Counted from the stretch's first letter, positions 44,325 to 55,664 are shown. The stretch: DNA of 64,000 nucleotides from Ailurus styani (GCA_002007465.1 LNAC01001817.1:26728-90727); one strand, 5' to 3'. The notes: generated by a model not told the origin, from the sequence alone. Numbers and translations are program-made.

Positions 44325-46086
44325 TTTATCCACATAAGAATAGATGAATGAGCTAACAAAATACTAAAAGCATAACAAGGGCCCCAGAAAAATATACACT
44401 AACCAAATTGGAAGAGACCCAAAACTGGAGGCAGAAGAAAGGAGGAAAAAAAAATACAAACACACACACACACACACGTTAGAATAGAACAGGTGAATAG
44501 AACAGAGCCACAGACTTGATTTTGGGTGCATTTTGGTCTGTTAGAGGAAACTGCCTCCCAAATTTTAAAGAAAGAAAAAGTTACATATATACAAAAATAA
44601 AGTTTAACACGATGAAAGGATGGAATATGACTGTAAAGATGAAAATTAAAAAAGATTCTAAAAAAAAAGAATTGATAAGAAGTTGGTTGAAAAAAGAAAA
44701 AAAAAATGGAGGAAAGACTGTGACCAGCCTGGAGACTAGAGCAAAGCCATGTGCTATATTTAGGGTATATTTTGATCTGTTAGAAGAAACTGTATCCCAA
44801 AATTTTAAAGAATGAAAAACCTATATGTATACAAAAAATATGGTTAAATACAATGAAGAGATAGAATATGACTATAACAATGAAAAGATTTAAAAAAGAT
44901 TTTTAAAAAAGGTATTGATAAAATAGTTAAATAAGGTTAAAATAGGAAAGAGGAAAAATAAGAAAAAATAGAATAAGAAAAAAATAAAATTAAAAAAATT
45001 TAACTTTGAACCACTAAAGAATCATGGGAAAAAACCCGTGGATTCTCTGTGTTGCTTTTCCCTAGCTCTGAAGTTCCACAGTTCTATTGACCAGTGAACT
45101 TGGTCTTGGCTGGATATTCTTGGTAATCTTCCAGGTGAGGGGCCTGTTGCCATGATTCTCAAATGTCTTTGCCAGAGGCAGAAAGACTTACCCTGCAGGG
45201 TAAGTAATCTGCTTGGGTTTGCTCCTGGGAGTTTTTGTTCCCTGAACGCTTTCCATACAGCTTTGGAGGTCAGGAATGAAAACAATGGCCTCTCAATCTC
45301 TGGCATGTAGGAGCTGAGAGCTCAGGGCCCCACTCCTCAGTGCGCCCTCAGAGAAAAGAAGTTAATCCCTCCCGTCTCCCTGGTCTCTGCCCACACTCCG
45401 TGCTCACCCAGCCTGTGCCTGAGCATTTCTATCTCTGGCCCATGGCCCTGTTTGGAGTCTCCAAACCCAGCAGATTCCTGCAGCACGCTCCTGCACCACT
45501 CCTCCCGGAGGAGGAAGGTGAGTCTCCCTGGATCTGCCACTTGTGGAGTCCCTGCTCGAAGAGCAGTGGCCTGACTTTGCCTCAGATCACAGTTTAAGGT
45601 AACTACAAGCTGAGAGCCCACTCCACGGCTCTGTCTCTGCAGCCAGCTTTTCCACTCCGATACCTGGGAGCTCTGCCACATTCAGACAACCCTGGTCTTT
45701 CTGTGACCCCATGGGTCCTGAGACCACACTGTCCCCATAAGTGCTCCACCCCCCACCCAGCCCGCTTAGCCTCTGAAGCAACATCCCTCAGTGAAGCAGA
45801 CTTCTGAAAATTCCAATTTTGTGCTCCACTGCGCTATTACTTGCTAGGAGCCAGCCTTTGTCCCTGGGGTCTATCTTCCCACATATCACCTGGGATTCAC
45901 ATCTCCACACATTCTGTCTTCCAGTAAGTCATACTTTTCTGTTCATAGAGTTGCTGCTCTTCTCTTCAATCTCCTGTTGAGTTTATAGGTGTTCAGAATG
46001 GTTTGATAACTATCTAGCTGAATTCCTGGGACCAGATGAACTTTAGGTTTCCTACTCCTCTGCCATCTTGCTCCTCCCCCTCCCAT
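44325..46086 (-). promoter_or_regulatory. L1 5' UTR (internal promoter region) with tandem repeat
   Basis: About 1.76 kb between ORF1 and the L1 5' end, the part that carries the internal promoter in L1 elements. The distal 1 kb (45000-46086) is GC-richer. The part next to ORF1 is A-rich on the plus strand and includes a tandem duplication of about 239 bases (44516-44985) and a CA run at 44461-44477. The open frames here (for example 45337-45681) have no known protein match that I recognise. Confidence 0.75.
44516..44985. repeat. Two tandem copies of an about 239-base unit in the L1 5' UTR
   Basis: Unit landmarks recur in the same order: TTGGTCTGTTAGAGGAAACTG (44533) and TTGATCTGTTAGAAGAAACTG (44772); 'cccaaattttaaagaa' and 'ccaaaattttaaagaat'; 'tggaatatgactgtaa' and 'tagaatatgactataa'; 'ttaaaaaagatt' and 'ttaaaaaagatt'. 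The two copies differ by scattered substitutions and small length changes. Confidence 0.8.
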
Positions 46087-46101
46087 TTAACTAATTTTTT
46101 A

Positions 46102-46984
46102 ATTGAAATTTCTGTTAAGATATGTGATGTCAGTTTTTGCATTTTGAGTGGATTCTGATACATCTTCCATAGTCTTGTATCAGAAAAGTGGCTTAATAGC
46201 ATGCCTCCAAATTTATGATGTAAAGATTAAATATGGAGGCTGAGAATGAATTCTTCTGAGTTTACAAGATCCAATCACATACTGGCAAGAAAATTTTGGA
46301 CTGGTGACAAGATTTACAAAACCCTTCAAGAAGTCCTTAGGAATACAAATTTCAGGGCTGGGCACACTAGGGAGAGCATGAAAAAACTCAAGACAGAATA
46401 ACTTGAGCATTGTTGCTTCTTTAGGAATTTGCTCCCAACTCAACAGTCACTAGTGTGAGAGTGGCTAGTTACATTGCTGTATGAAGAAGAACCCATGCAC
46501 CTTAAGAAAGGAGAAGGACGTACTGGATACATTATCAATAAATGTCCATTGGCTACCTAGCACCCATATGTACCCTTCCTTCCATTCATCTTAGAAACAT
46601 ATTTCCTCACTAGAGACAACTGAAAGATTAGTGCGTTAGCTCCAAGTTTTGATTCTCTGGATGATGTGGGGTCTTTTCCATCATGTCTGAGTGAAACTCC
46701 CCATAGTCTAGGGACTGAAGGTAATACTGTGTTTTCCACCTATAACACAACCCATGTAAAATGTTGAAGAAAGTGCAAGATCATGGCAATAAGAATCACC
46801 ATTTGGAAAAAAGAATAGGAAACAACACATCAAAGTCCTTAGTCCATGCCAACATTATTCCTGCTGGGCAGAAGTGGTAAGGACTACATTCCAGTAGGGA
46901 ATTCTGTATACAGTTATGCTGGCTGTCCAAGGACTTCTCTTTGGGAGTCTATCCCTTGTTTACTATTTTCATTGGCTCCATCTG
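46102..46984. other. Unassigned sequence
   Basis: No repeat landmark. Reverse frames of 60-76 codons (46014-46202, 46213-46443, 46557-46739) lack motifs. Confidence 0.4.
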
Positions 46985-47245
46985 AGAGGCAGTATGTTAT
47001 TTGGGTTAAGAGCAAAAACTTTGGAGTGAGAATGCCTGCCTTCCAGTAGCTGGCTTTTTTACTCTCTAAGAATGTGGGCAAATTTCTTAAACTCTTAGTG
47101 CATCAATCTCCTCAGATGTATGAGGATATTAATAGCACTTCCTGTTAGAATTAGCAAGCATGTAAAGGGGGAATGGGTAGCTGCAAAATGCTTATAATGT
47201 TGCTTAACATGTATCAAGTGCTCAGGAAGTGTTATGATCTTTTCA
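46985..47245 (+). repeat. MIR SINE, sense
   Basis: 'ttgggttaagagcaaaaact', 'ttggagtgagaatgcctgcc', 'gtgcatcaatctcctcagat', 'gatattaatagcacttcctg' follow MIR. Confidence 0.65.
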
Positions 47246-48809
47246 GGTGGACATTGGGAAAGATGATCTTTCTGAGGGTTTCTTTGGCAATAGAACTTCT
47301 TTCTGGCTTAATTGCTTGTGATTGGTTCCATTGTTAGATATCTGGCTATAGTTAGAGATCAGATTCATGGTCTTTGAATTTGAGAAGTAGCATTTTTGAG
47401 ACTCAGTATTAGGTTATGTGTAACTGGGCATAAATTTCTACCCAACTTGTGCAGAAATAAAAGTATCTGAGATCATCTCACTAATGTATATAACCAGCGA
47501 GATCCTCTTTATTTGCCTTTTTCTTGAAACAAACCCATCAGTAAGAATACCCACTGTGGATATTTGCCAAATAGTGTATCAGCCATCAGGCAAAATCGAA
47601 AGGGCAAATCCCTAGCCACCCAGTCAGTGCTCAACCACTTTGCTCTACTGAGGTTGGTGTTGTCTTGGCTGACTGTACAATTGTGGACCTTGTATTACCT
47701 TTATCTTTTTGTGTCCAGGCTGATAGAAACAGTTCACAGACAGATGAATGTTCCATGACAACATATCAACAACTGACAAAATGGATACCTGTCCTATTTA
47801 TGGCATTATATGAGACACCGTCCCCTTCAACTGCTGTAACTTCAACGCCAGCTGAAGTTTGAGCTGCTCTCTAAGACTTTTCTTTTACAAAGATCTATGG
47901 GGAGAAAATAGGAAGACAGGCTCAAACATTTACAGAAAAGCTTTATTTGTACCCATTTTCACACATCATTCAGATGAACCATGAATTCTACTTTCCCCCA
48001 TTTTCATATAAAACTACATACACCGAACTGTACATGTAAAACAAATTTGGAAAGGAGCCTCAAGCTGGCCTCTGAAATTGTGTAAGCAATTATCACATTT
48101 TTGTGCGCAAATGCAGTAATTATATGTGTAATTTGGCAGCTGGGTTTGAAAATTTGGCCTTAAATGGAACATAGGCAGGAAAAATAAATGTTGGAAAATG
48201 CCAATATTTTATAAAGATTTTGAATCAAATAATGGTGGAATTATTGCAAGCCATCTTAATTTTTAATTATAATGATCATTACACAATATACAATCATTTT
48301 TTTTGAGGAAGAAAAGAACTATAGATCAATGGCTCATCGTTTTTCTCAAAAAAAAAGCCTCAGTTTTTGAGGAGGATAATTGTATTTTTTAGAGGTCATG
48401 GTACATATTTCAAAGGCTTTTTTTCCTTATGAAGAAAAGATAGTGATCGCCTACTAGTTCAAGTTCTATGACATATTTTATTATGGGAAGAATAGAACTC
48501 TTTGTATGATTATTTTAGAGAAAAAGTAGTATTAACTCTGTTCTTATATTTGAGCTAGTAATCTTAAATTAGATAAAGCTTTCTTATAGGCATTTAAGCT
48601 TTGGAATATGAGATTATAACCCAAATGACAAGTAATACAGATTTGTTTGATCTAGATTTAAATTGAACTTACATGGTAAAATCATAGTTTTTGTAGTGTC
48701 ATCAAGATTGATTCTAATGCATGTGGCTTTTTCATGTGGTTATAAGGGTTAGTGACTTGGATATAATGTTAAGGATGACCCTGAGCAATCTTATATTCTG
48801 TTGTTCGCA
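47246..48809. other. Unique sequence with a candidate terminal exon and a candidate conserved block
   Basis: No transposon landmark in about 1.56 kb. A pyrimidine-rich tract ending in CAG at 47718 precedes an open stretch to a TGA at 47860-47862. The stretch 48000-48260 has a unique, uninterrupted look. Neither is proven; see findings. Confidence 0.35.
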
Positions 48810-48930
48810 TGGTAATGTAGAGGTTAATTGTGCATACTCTGGAGCCAGACAGCCTGGATTCCAATTCTGCCTCTATCATTCTATTAGCCCTGTGACCTTA
48901 AACCAGTCACTCTGTGTTTCAGATGCTTAT
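48810..48930 (+). repeat. MIR SINE, sense, 5' half
   Basis: 'ggtaatgtagaggttaattg', 'tctggagccagacagcctgg', 'ccctgtgaccttaaaccagt' match the MIR tRNA-derived head and core. Confidence 0.75.
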
Positions 48931-49999
48931 TTTTAAAATGTCTTTTTAATTGCGATTGGTTCATATTATCATCAGCTATTACAATTCTATATATGCATAT
49001 AATAATCATTAACCAATATGTCAAGATACAATATACACATAGGATGAATTTCATTGCTAGTGAAAATAAATGTAAATCCATATTTTAAATGATCTTCTGG
49101 ATAATTTTGAATTTTTAAACCCATTTTTTTGGTAACTGATTTTATCTAATAATGTGTTAGATGAAGAATTTGTACTAAGGGTAGAAATGTTATGTCTGCC
49201 ATTTTCTTGTTCACTTGACCTTGCAAAAATAGTGTTCTCTTCCATTCATGATTTCTTTGCAGGAATCTTTAAGCCAGGTGTCCATTTTGTGAGGGTTAGT
49301 TTAGTTAAAACTCAGTTATATACTTTGTAACTCCACTTTTACCTATATACACCTAAACTATAATGCACTGAATGTGCAAAAGAAGTAAAGGGGTCCTGCT
49401 CCTCTCCTCTGTTTGGATATCTCAGGTATCCCATATACCCTTGACATTCTTACACATAGACCAGGGAAAGACACCAGCATGAATTCATATAGAAAACATT
49501 AAGCTCATATAATTTCTGCACACACACAAAAATAAACTTGTTTATTTCCTGTGTACCCCTACTTTGGAGACCACTGCTCTAGGAGAATAAACCTCATGGT
49601 GGAAGTACAGACAGGCCAGAGGGGAGAGAGACAGAAGGTTAGAATCAAGTTAAGAGACAAATGTGGTTTTCTAGGAACACCCATGAAATAAAGACATGTC
49701 TGATCTCAAGGAACTTTAAATCACATAAAAAGACAGAGCATATTCTCATGATACAATTCCGGATCAGTTACAAAGCAGTGATTTGAACAGGGCTATAAAT
49801 TGAAGAGTATGGGGAAGAAGGAGCCTGGCTTTCCCCATGGAATCTCTTGCTGTCTGATGCATGAAGTTGTAACAGAATGACTTATTTATGTTGATTATGT
49901 CAGCTTTATCCAGGCAAATAAGTCTGAAGGGAGTATAGGAAGTCCCAAACACTTTAGTATGAGTGAGTTTTAAGATATTTTCACACATTTTTAGGGTTG
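48931..49999. other. Unassigned AT-rich sequence
   Basis: No recognisable gene or repeat. Reverse frames 48884-49081, 49057-49245 and 49764-49988 show no motif. Confidence 0.4.
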
Positions 50000-50075
50000 T
50001 GGTGGGGACTAAATATCCACCACAATGCCTGGCACCTCATATGTTCTCAGTGATGAATAGCTGTTACCATTAGTG
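50000..50075 (+). repeat. MIR 3' end, sense
   Basis: 'ccacaatgcctggcacctca' and 'gatgaatagctgttaccatt' match the MIR 3' part. Confidence 0.5.
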
Positions 50076-50524
50076 ACAAGGTCAGCATGAGGGAGTTGGT
50101 TGTGGGGAGGGAACATCCTTATGTATATCTATGAGATGTGGGCTGCAGGAAGGGTTAAAGAAATGCAGGATCTATTTTAGAACACTATGCAGTTCTGTAA
50201 GAATGGAAAAAGTGCATTAAGTATACTCTAAATATGTATGTGCACTATCTAAGGGGATTGAATAAAATGATTTGAATGCTGATGGAAATGGTTATATCAG
50301 TCAGGAGCTTAATCTGGGGAAAGGAAGTTTGGGGAGTTGAATTTTGAGCTGAGAGTTGGCCAAACTAAGGAGAATGGAAAGAACAGAAAGAATTCCCGAT
50401 GGGAGCATTGACATTAAAAGGTAGGTCATGAAAAAACAGAAAAGGCAGTCCACACATAAAAACCTGAGCTTCTCTAGTTCTGGGTTTTCGGAAAATACAA
50501 TGGTGCTTAATTCCACACTTGCAA

Positions 50525-51165
50525 ACAAACTTCTCATTCATTCATTGTCTAAACACATTTACTTAATGTCTCTATGTGCTAGGCAGCGTTCTATCTATTG
50601 GGACTATGTCATAGAACAAAAGAAACAGTCAGTGGTCTCATGGAGTTTACATTTCACAGGGGGACATGGACATAAAGATAAGTGATGACAAGCAATGAAG
50701 AGAAATAACACAGCGTTAGAATTTGGAGGATAGCTGTGTGTGTGTGTGTGCGTGCGTGTGCACGTGCATGTGTGTGTATGCACACAAGTGTATCTGAGTT
50801 AGATTCCTTAGAACACCAAGCCTAAGACAGAGATTCCATCCTAATACTTTTGGGAGGTACAATCTCAGGGCAGTTAAAATGAGGGGAAAATGAAATGTAA
50901 AGCAGAGAAATCAGGGTGGGGAATGGATGATAGGGGAGTAAAGAAGGAAGCTGGGAAACCATCTTGGAGACTCTTTGGTAGTTGTGGACATGGCGAGAAG
51001 CTGGATTTTGGTCATGTTAAATTAGGTCTGTTAGGGTTTGCTAATGGTTGGATGTGGGCTGTGAAAGAAAGAGAAATCAAGCATGATTCCAAGAGTTTTG
51101 GCCTGAGCAACTGGAAAAGAGGAATGACTCTCACTAAGGCCACGTTTATTTCTTTTGGTAGGACT
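50525..51165 (-). repeat. L2 LINE fragment, antisense
   Basis: Begins 'ctcattcattcattgtctaa' and 'gtgctaggcagcgttctatc', then 'catggagtttacatttcaca', then after a TG tract 'ggatgtgggctgtgaaagaa', 'gattccaagagttttggcc' and 'tgagcaactggaaaagagga'. These match antisense L2 in order (catggagcttacattctag; ggatgactcccaggtttttggcttgagcaactgg). Confidence 0.65.
50734..50790. repeat. TG/CG-interrupted TG microsatellite
   Basis: TGTGTGTGTGTGTG followed by CGTGCGTGTGCACGTGCATG, within the antisense L2. Alternating purine-pyrimidine sequence of this sort can adopt Z-DNA. Confidence 0.9.
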
Positions 51166-52122
51166 ATTTTGTGTGAATATATAGAACTATTTTGAGAAAA
51201 TATCCAATAGGATATTTTGATAGAAGAAGCTGAGCAGGATCTGCCATTGTAAAGTATTTCAAGTTGAGTTCACTCATATTGCATAATATGTTCAACTAAT
51301 TTATATCTTTTAAATCCGTTTGGTATGAGTAGATTGAAATTTAAAATTTCCATTATGCATTAAGTTTGGTTATAATATCTCTGTTAAAGAGAAAGGCTTA
51401 ATTAACCCTAGAAGTAATAACTTGCCTAAGTGGGGTGTGTGTGTGTGTGTGTGTGTAAAGGTGGTGAAAGATACTTGTTTTTAGTAGTCCTCCAATGGAA
51501 GCAGCCTGGAACTCCCTGTACAATATTTCAGATTGCTTAAGATGTTGTCATGTTGGTTTTCATTGTTATTGATGCTAAACACTCTAAGAATGTCTCTGGC
51601 TCATGCAAAAGGTCCTGAAATATTTCAATGATTTATGAAACAAAGAGGCTTCCTTGATGTCTGCGAATCAGCCGTGATGACTTCAACGAATGCAGTAGTA
51701 AGCATTTATTACAGCACATGGAACTCAGTTACCTGGCTGCTTTCTGTTCCATTAACACGTTGTGAAAAAGTCTTGATGGAGCTTTTAGCCATAAAACATT
51801 CTAGAGTGTAATCTGTTTTTAGAAGATTAATTTCATCTGAAATAGTGGGGCAAATGATAAACAGCTTAAAGGAGACCAGAGAAATAGATCATGTTACAGT
51901 TGAGGGCAATAATATTGTTCCACACTTAAGAAAACTTTGCATGACAAAAAAAATCTGGTAAGAAAAATGGGTTGAACCATGTTTATTGGATCAAATTGGT
52001 TAGGGTACTATGGCCAATGTGTATTAAAGGGGAGGGAATATATAAGACTGTTTCTAGTTAAAAGAAAAAGATGTCAAAAATTTTATTTTATTTTAAAAAC
52101 ATTTTGAAAACTTCTCCCCAAA
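51166..52122. other. Unique sequence, candidate conserved block, with a TG microsatellite
   Basis: TG run at 51435-51456. The part 51480-51810 has no repeat landmark and balanced composition, and is a candidate conserved block. Confidence 0.35.
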
Positions 52123-52136
52123 CTTCCAAACTTTTT

Positions 52137-52330
52137 TTTTAAAAGATTTTATTTATTTGACAGAAAGAGAGAGAGATTACAAGTAGGCAGAGAGGCAGGC
52201 AGAGAGAGGAGGAAGCAGGCCACCCGCCACCAAGCAGGCAGCCCGATGCAGGGCTTGATCCCAGGACCCTGAGACCATGACCTGAGCTGAAGGCAGAGGC
52301 TTTAACCCACTGAGCCACCTAGGCACTCCC
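52137..52330 (-). mobile_element. Can-SINE, mustelid-type, antisense
   Basis: 'aaaagattttatttatttga', 'gattacaagtaggcagagag', and 'gaggctttaacccactgagc' identify the mustelid-type subfamily. Perfect 14-base duplication CTTCCAAACTTTTT at 52123-52136 and 52331-52344. The head is slightly changed (ctaggcactcc). Confidence 0.96.
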
Positions 52331-52342
52331 CTTCCAAACTTT

Positions 52343-52343
<1 letters not shown>

Positions 52344-52395
<52 letters not shown>

Positions 52396-52420
52396 ATCTA
52401 TCATTTATCTATCACCTATA
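52344..52420. repeat. ATCT tetranucleotide microsatellite
   Basis: About 13 uninterrupted ATCT units starting at the right-hand target duplication of the neighbouring SINE, then degenerate units (ATCATCTATC). Confidence 0.97.
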
Positions 52421-52623
52421 TATATTCAACCTGAGATTTCTGAACAATGTGGGCTCAAACCCACATGAGTCCCAGGGCCTAGCCAAGAAGGACACAAATG
52501 AGATCTAGTTGGTAGAAGTTGTACTTGGGACAGACAAAGATTTTAATTAAGAATAGGGAAAAATAATTTGACTCTGGAGGGGATAAGGTTAGACTGTATG
52601 ACTTTATTATGTCTTAAATTCTT

Positions 52624-52823
52624 TTTTTTTTGAAGATTTTATTTATTTATTTGAGAGTGCTCATGCTTGTGCACAGGCAAAGGGAAGGAGGTGGGGGGAA
52701 GGGGAGGGGGAGGGGCAGAGGGAGAGGGAGAAGCAGGTTCCTTGCTCACCTAATCCCAGGACCCTGGGATCATGACCTGAGCTGAAGGCCGATGCTTAAC
52801 TGGCTGAGCCAACCAGGGGCCCC
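52624..52823 (-). mobile_element. Can-SINE, antisense
   Basis: 'gaagattttatttatttatt', a G-rich body with strong G-runs (52693-52715), 'aatcccaggaccctgggatc', ending 'gagccaaccaggggcccc'. Target duplication TAAATTCTT at 52615-52623 and 52824-52832. Confidence 0.94.
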
Positions 52824-52832
52824 TAAATTCTT

Positions 52833-53339
52833 AATCATAGATGTCAACCCACATTATTATTGGCAATGTCAGTAAGAAGAAAGTACTACCTCTGTAACTC
52901 ACCACAGCTGAGCAGAGAAACTGATCTGGGTTTTGGTGCAGCTCAAGACACACTCTGAATGATTAGCAAACACTGAGTACCCAGTTTATGCCTCGTGGAA
53001 AGACACCCTTGATGACAAATAACACTCCTTAGCATTTTAGACAGACAGGCACAGGGAAAGGATATGCTACTTACCCAGGGGATACTAGCATATGACATTT
53101 AGCACCCCAAGGAGGTGTTGCAGATGGAAAATATTATCCATTCCAGGGGAGCTTTTAGACATATATACAGATGATACCCCCATGGAAGTTTGAGTCCTTC
53201 TGGAATATTCCAGAATCTTTGGACTTTGATATCATTCACTAATTATCCTTTGATGATGAGCCTGATATGCCATTCCTTAGGCCTTCATAATATCTTTTAT
53301 ATTCCAGTTTCAGGGAAACCTGATATAGTGAAGTAGTCA
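52833..53339. other. Unassigned sequence
   Basis: No recognisable gene or repeat. Confidence 0.4.
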
Positions 53340-53450
53340 TGCATTTATTTGTTCTTTTAGTTAGTCAACATTTATTCAGCACCTATTTGTAGGATACTAA
53401 TCTAGGCAGGGGTAATTAACAAATGAGAGACATATTTCTTATGAAGACTG
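53340..53450 (-). repeat. L2 LINE 3' end, antisense
   Basis: 'gtcaacatttattcagcacc', 'tatttgtaggatactaatct', 'aggcaggggtaattaacaaa' match the reversed L2 3' end. Confidence 0.5.
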
Positions 53451-54354
53451 CTATTATCTGACATATAATAATAGTAATTATTATTATGCTTCCCCAAGCT
53501 AGGTAAATCCTGGATGGCATTGACAGTAACAACACATACTTCTCTGATTCTCCTCTTACCTATAATTGTAGGACCTCTACTTCTGGAAAAGTTCTGGTAG
53601 TTATTGCTAGGAGTCCCACAGTGTTTCTGATGGGTACCATATATGGCCCCTGTTGTCTTAGTCTGCTGCCTTGGCTTCCTTCTGCTTAGGCCTCCGGTCT
53701 CTGGCAGGAGACTTCACTGCCAGGAGCCCATGACTGAGCTGCTCTCTGTGGCTTCTACCTCTTCCACTGTGTATCATTGCTGCCATGGGTGGGTGGGGGG
53801 GATTCCCTTAGCTGGCAACTGTGCATCACACTTTCTGGACTCATCAGGATGCCGTAGCCATATCATATTCTTGGAAGAAATAGATAAAATATCTCTCTCC
53901 CAAATTGGGGTCACATGATGAAGCAGGCCTATTTGTACTGTCTTAGGGAGCTTCTTCCTGTTTTTCTTCATAGCTTTTCCTCCCTGATTCTTCTTCCATT
54001 CTCTCTCCTTCTCCTCACCCCCCCCCATCACCACAAATTAAAAAAAAATGTTCATTGGGATTGGGGGTGGTGGGCAGTGAGGGTAGGTGGACAAATCCAA
54101 GTGACACCTCTGAACTTGGAATCGTGCCCTCCTCCAATAACCAGTTATTAGACTGGCTTCTATACTTGGTTGCCTTTCCTCATAAGGTAGAATTCTTAGT
54201 TCTTGTTGCAAATAGACTTGTAGCTGGCCCACTTTATCAGGCCTGAAGGCATGCTCCAACATCAGATGCAGAAGTCAATTAATAATCCACATCTGAAGCT
54301 CATCACAAAGCATTTTCATAGATAGCATCTTCTCAGGAGAGGCCAGAGAGTTTT
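53451..54354. other. Unassigned sequence
   Basis: Contains a forward frame (53643-53918) whose start is hydrophobic like a signal peptide, but no gene context, splice pattern or motif supports it. Nothing else recognised. Confidence 0.4.
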
Positions 54355-54470
54355 TTTTTTTTAATCCATTTTACAAATGAAGTCATTGAGGTTCAGAGAG
54401 GATAACTCATCAGGGTCATACAGTTTAGACTCTCCATGCAGATTCCATCATGTGGCATTCAGGTCTCTTT
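54355..54470 (-). repeat. MIR SINE, antisense
   Basis: 'ccattttacaaatgaagtca' and 'ttgaggttcagagaggataa' match reversed MIR (ccattttacagatgagg ... gaggcacagagaggttaa). Confidence 0.65.
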
Positions 54471-55650
54471 ACCGTCTAGTCTTCACATGTCTGTTAATTT
54501 TCCTTCTCTCCAACTCTCCATCTCTTTGTGTAACTTCTAGGCTCTCACCATCGAGAAAGAACCCTGTGCAATCTTCTGAAGGCTCCGTGCTCCCTTTTAC
54601 TTTTGTGACTTTACACATTGGTCTTAGATTGGTTTCCCTGGAAACAGATTCTGAGATGGATAACTGTACAGGAAGTGCTCTTGGGAGGTTCAGTCATAAA
54701 GAAGTGAGAAAGGAAAGATGGTAAGGAATTGATGAAGGTGAATTTGGAAGGAAGTGAGAAAGGCAGGGTTGGGCTCTGGGAGAAGCTCACGTGTGACTTG
54801 GTTGCAACTAAGGCCTCAGATAATCTTGTCAGGAAAATCATCTTGGGCAAGATAGTTCCTGAGGCTGTGGGCAAGCCCCAGTGAAGAAGGAAGATGCAAG
54901 CAGTCAGCATCTGATGCTACCCGCAGCTGGGCGACTGGGGAGTCAGCCCTGAAGAAGGTGTATGAAAATATCCACTATACATATTTTCCTCCCACTTTAA
55001 TGTCCTTACCCAGCTTATTGCTCAAATAAAATATGGCCCTATTTTAGTTTCTTTCATATTTGAATCATTTTTTAGTCTCATACAACTAATTTTTCTTGGG
55101 GTTTCTAATTGACATTCTTCCCCCTTCCCCACCATGACATAATAAACATATGTTTTAATCTAATTGCTAAGCTCAACCTAAAAATGAATGGAATGGAATA
55201 TACTTTCTTCTTGGAAATGTTTTTCTTGGGTCCCCCTGACCTCTCATTCTATTTGGGAACAGCTGTTTCCTAGCTCCCTTACCCAGCTCTCCTCCTGGGA
55301 TATGTTTGCACTGAACTCCTGTGCTAACAGTAATATTTCTTAGATCCCACTTCTTATTTCTCGTGTTTCTGTTGAGAGCCTCAAGTTACTTTTCACAAAG
55401 GATTAGCAGAGATAAACTTTTCTTCAAAAAAATGCATGCTTTTGCCATGAAACAGAATTCTAGTTTCAGAATAATTTCCATTCCTGACTTTAAAACTTTA
55501 AAGAATTACTTTCTTGCCTAGTAGCTAGTGTTGCTGGTGAGAAGACTGGAGCCTCAATGATTCTCCTTCCTTTGTAGGAAATGCGTCCTTTTTTGCCTGT
55601 CATTTTTGGATCTTCGTATCATCCTCTGTGATTTGAAATCTCATTATCAC
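54471..55650. other. Unassigned sequence
   Basis: No repeat landmark. Frames at 54377-54724 and 54611-54910 overlap on opposite strands and have no motif. Confidence 0.4.
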
Positions 55651-55664
55651 TGAGCATGAGTCTT

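Larger units (their letters stand above)
39252..46086 (-). mobile_element. Complete-length L1 LINE, antisense
   Basis: A 6.8-kb carnivore L1 with all parts in order on the reverse strand: 5' start GGGGGAGGAGCAAGATGGCA at about 46065-46084, a 5' UTR of about 1.7 kb, ORF1, a short spacer, ORF2, and a 3' UTR ending in a short worn A-rich tail. A 15-base target duplication TTAACTAATTTTTTA lies at 39237-39251 and 46087-46101. ORF1 and ORF2 are both broken, so it cannot move by itself. Three single N bases (41308, 42346, 42548) lie in ORF2. Confidence 0.95.

Noticed and set aside
44516..44815. 99-codon forward frame with an internal repeated motif (F-W-S-V-R-G-N / F-D-L-L-E-E-T)
   Set aside because: The repetition reflects the DNA tandem duplication in the L1 5' UTR, on the non-coding strand of that element.
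45337..45681. 114-codon reverse frame in GC-richer DNA
   Set aside because: It lies wholly in the L1 5' UTR and has no recognised protein match; overlapping frames exist on the other strand.
52344..52420. Regular short repeats that could suggest a CRISPR-like array
   Set aside because: It is a 4-base microsatellite without spacers, in a vertebrate genome.
53643..53918. 91-codon forward frame with a hydrophobic, signal-peptide-like start
   Set aside because: No homologue recognised, no splice pattern or promoter, an overlapping reverse frame of similar length, and the hydrophobic start arises from a CT-rich stretch.
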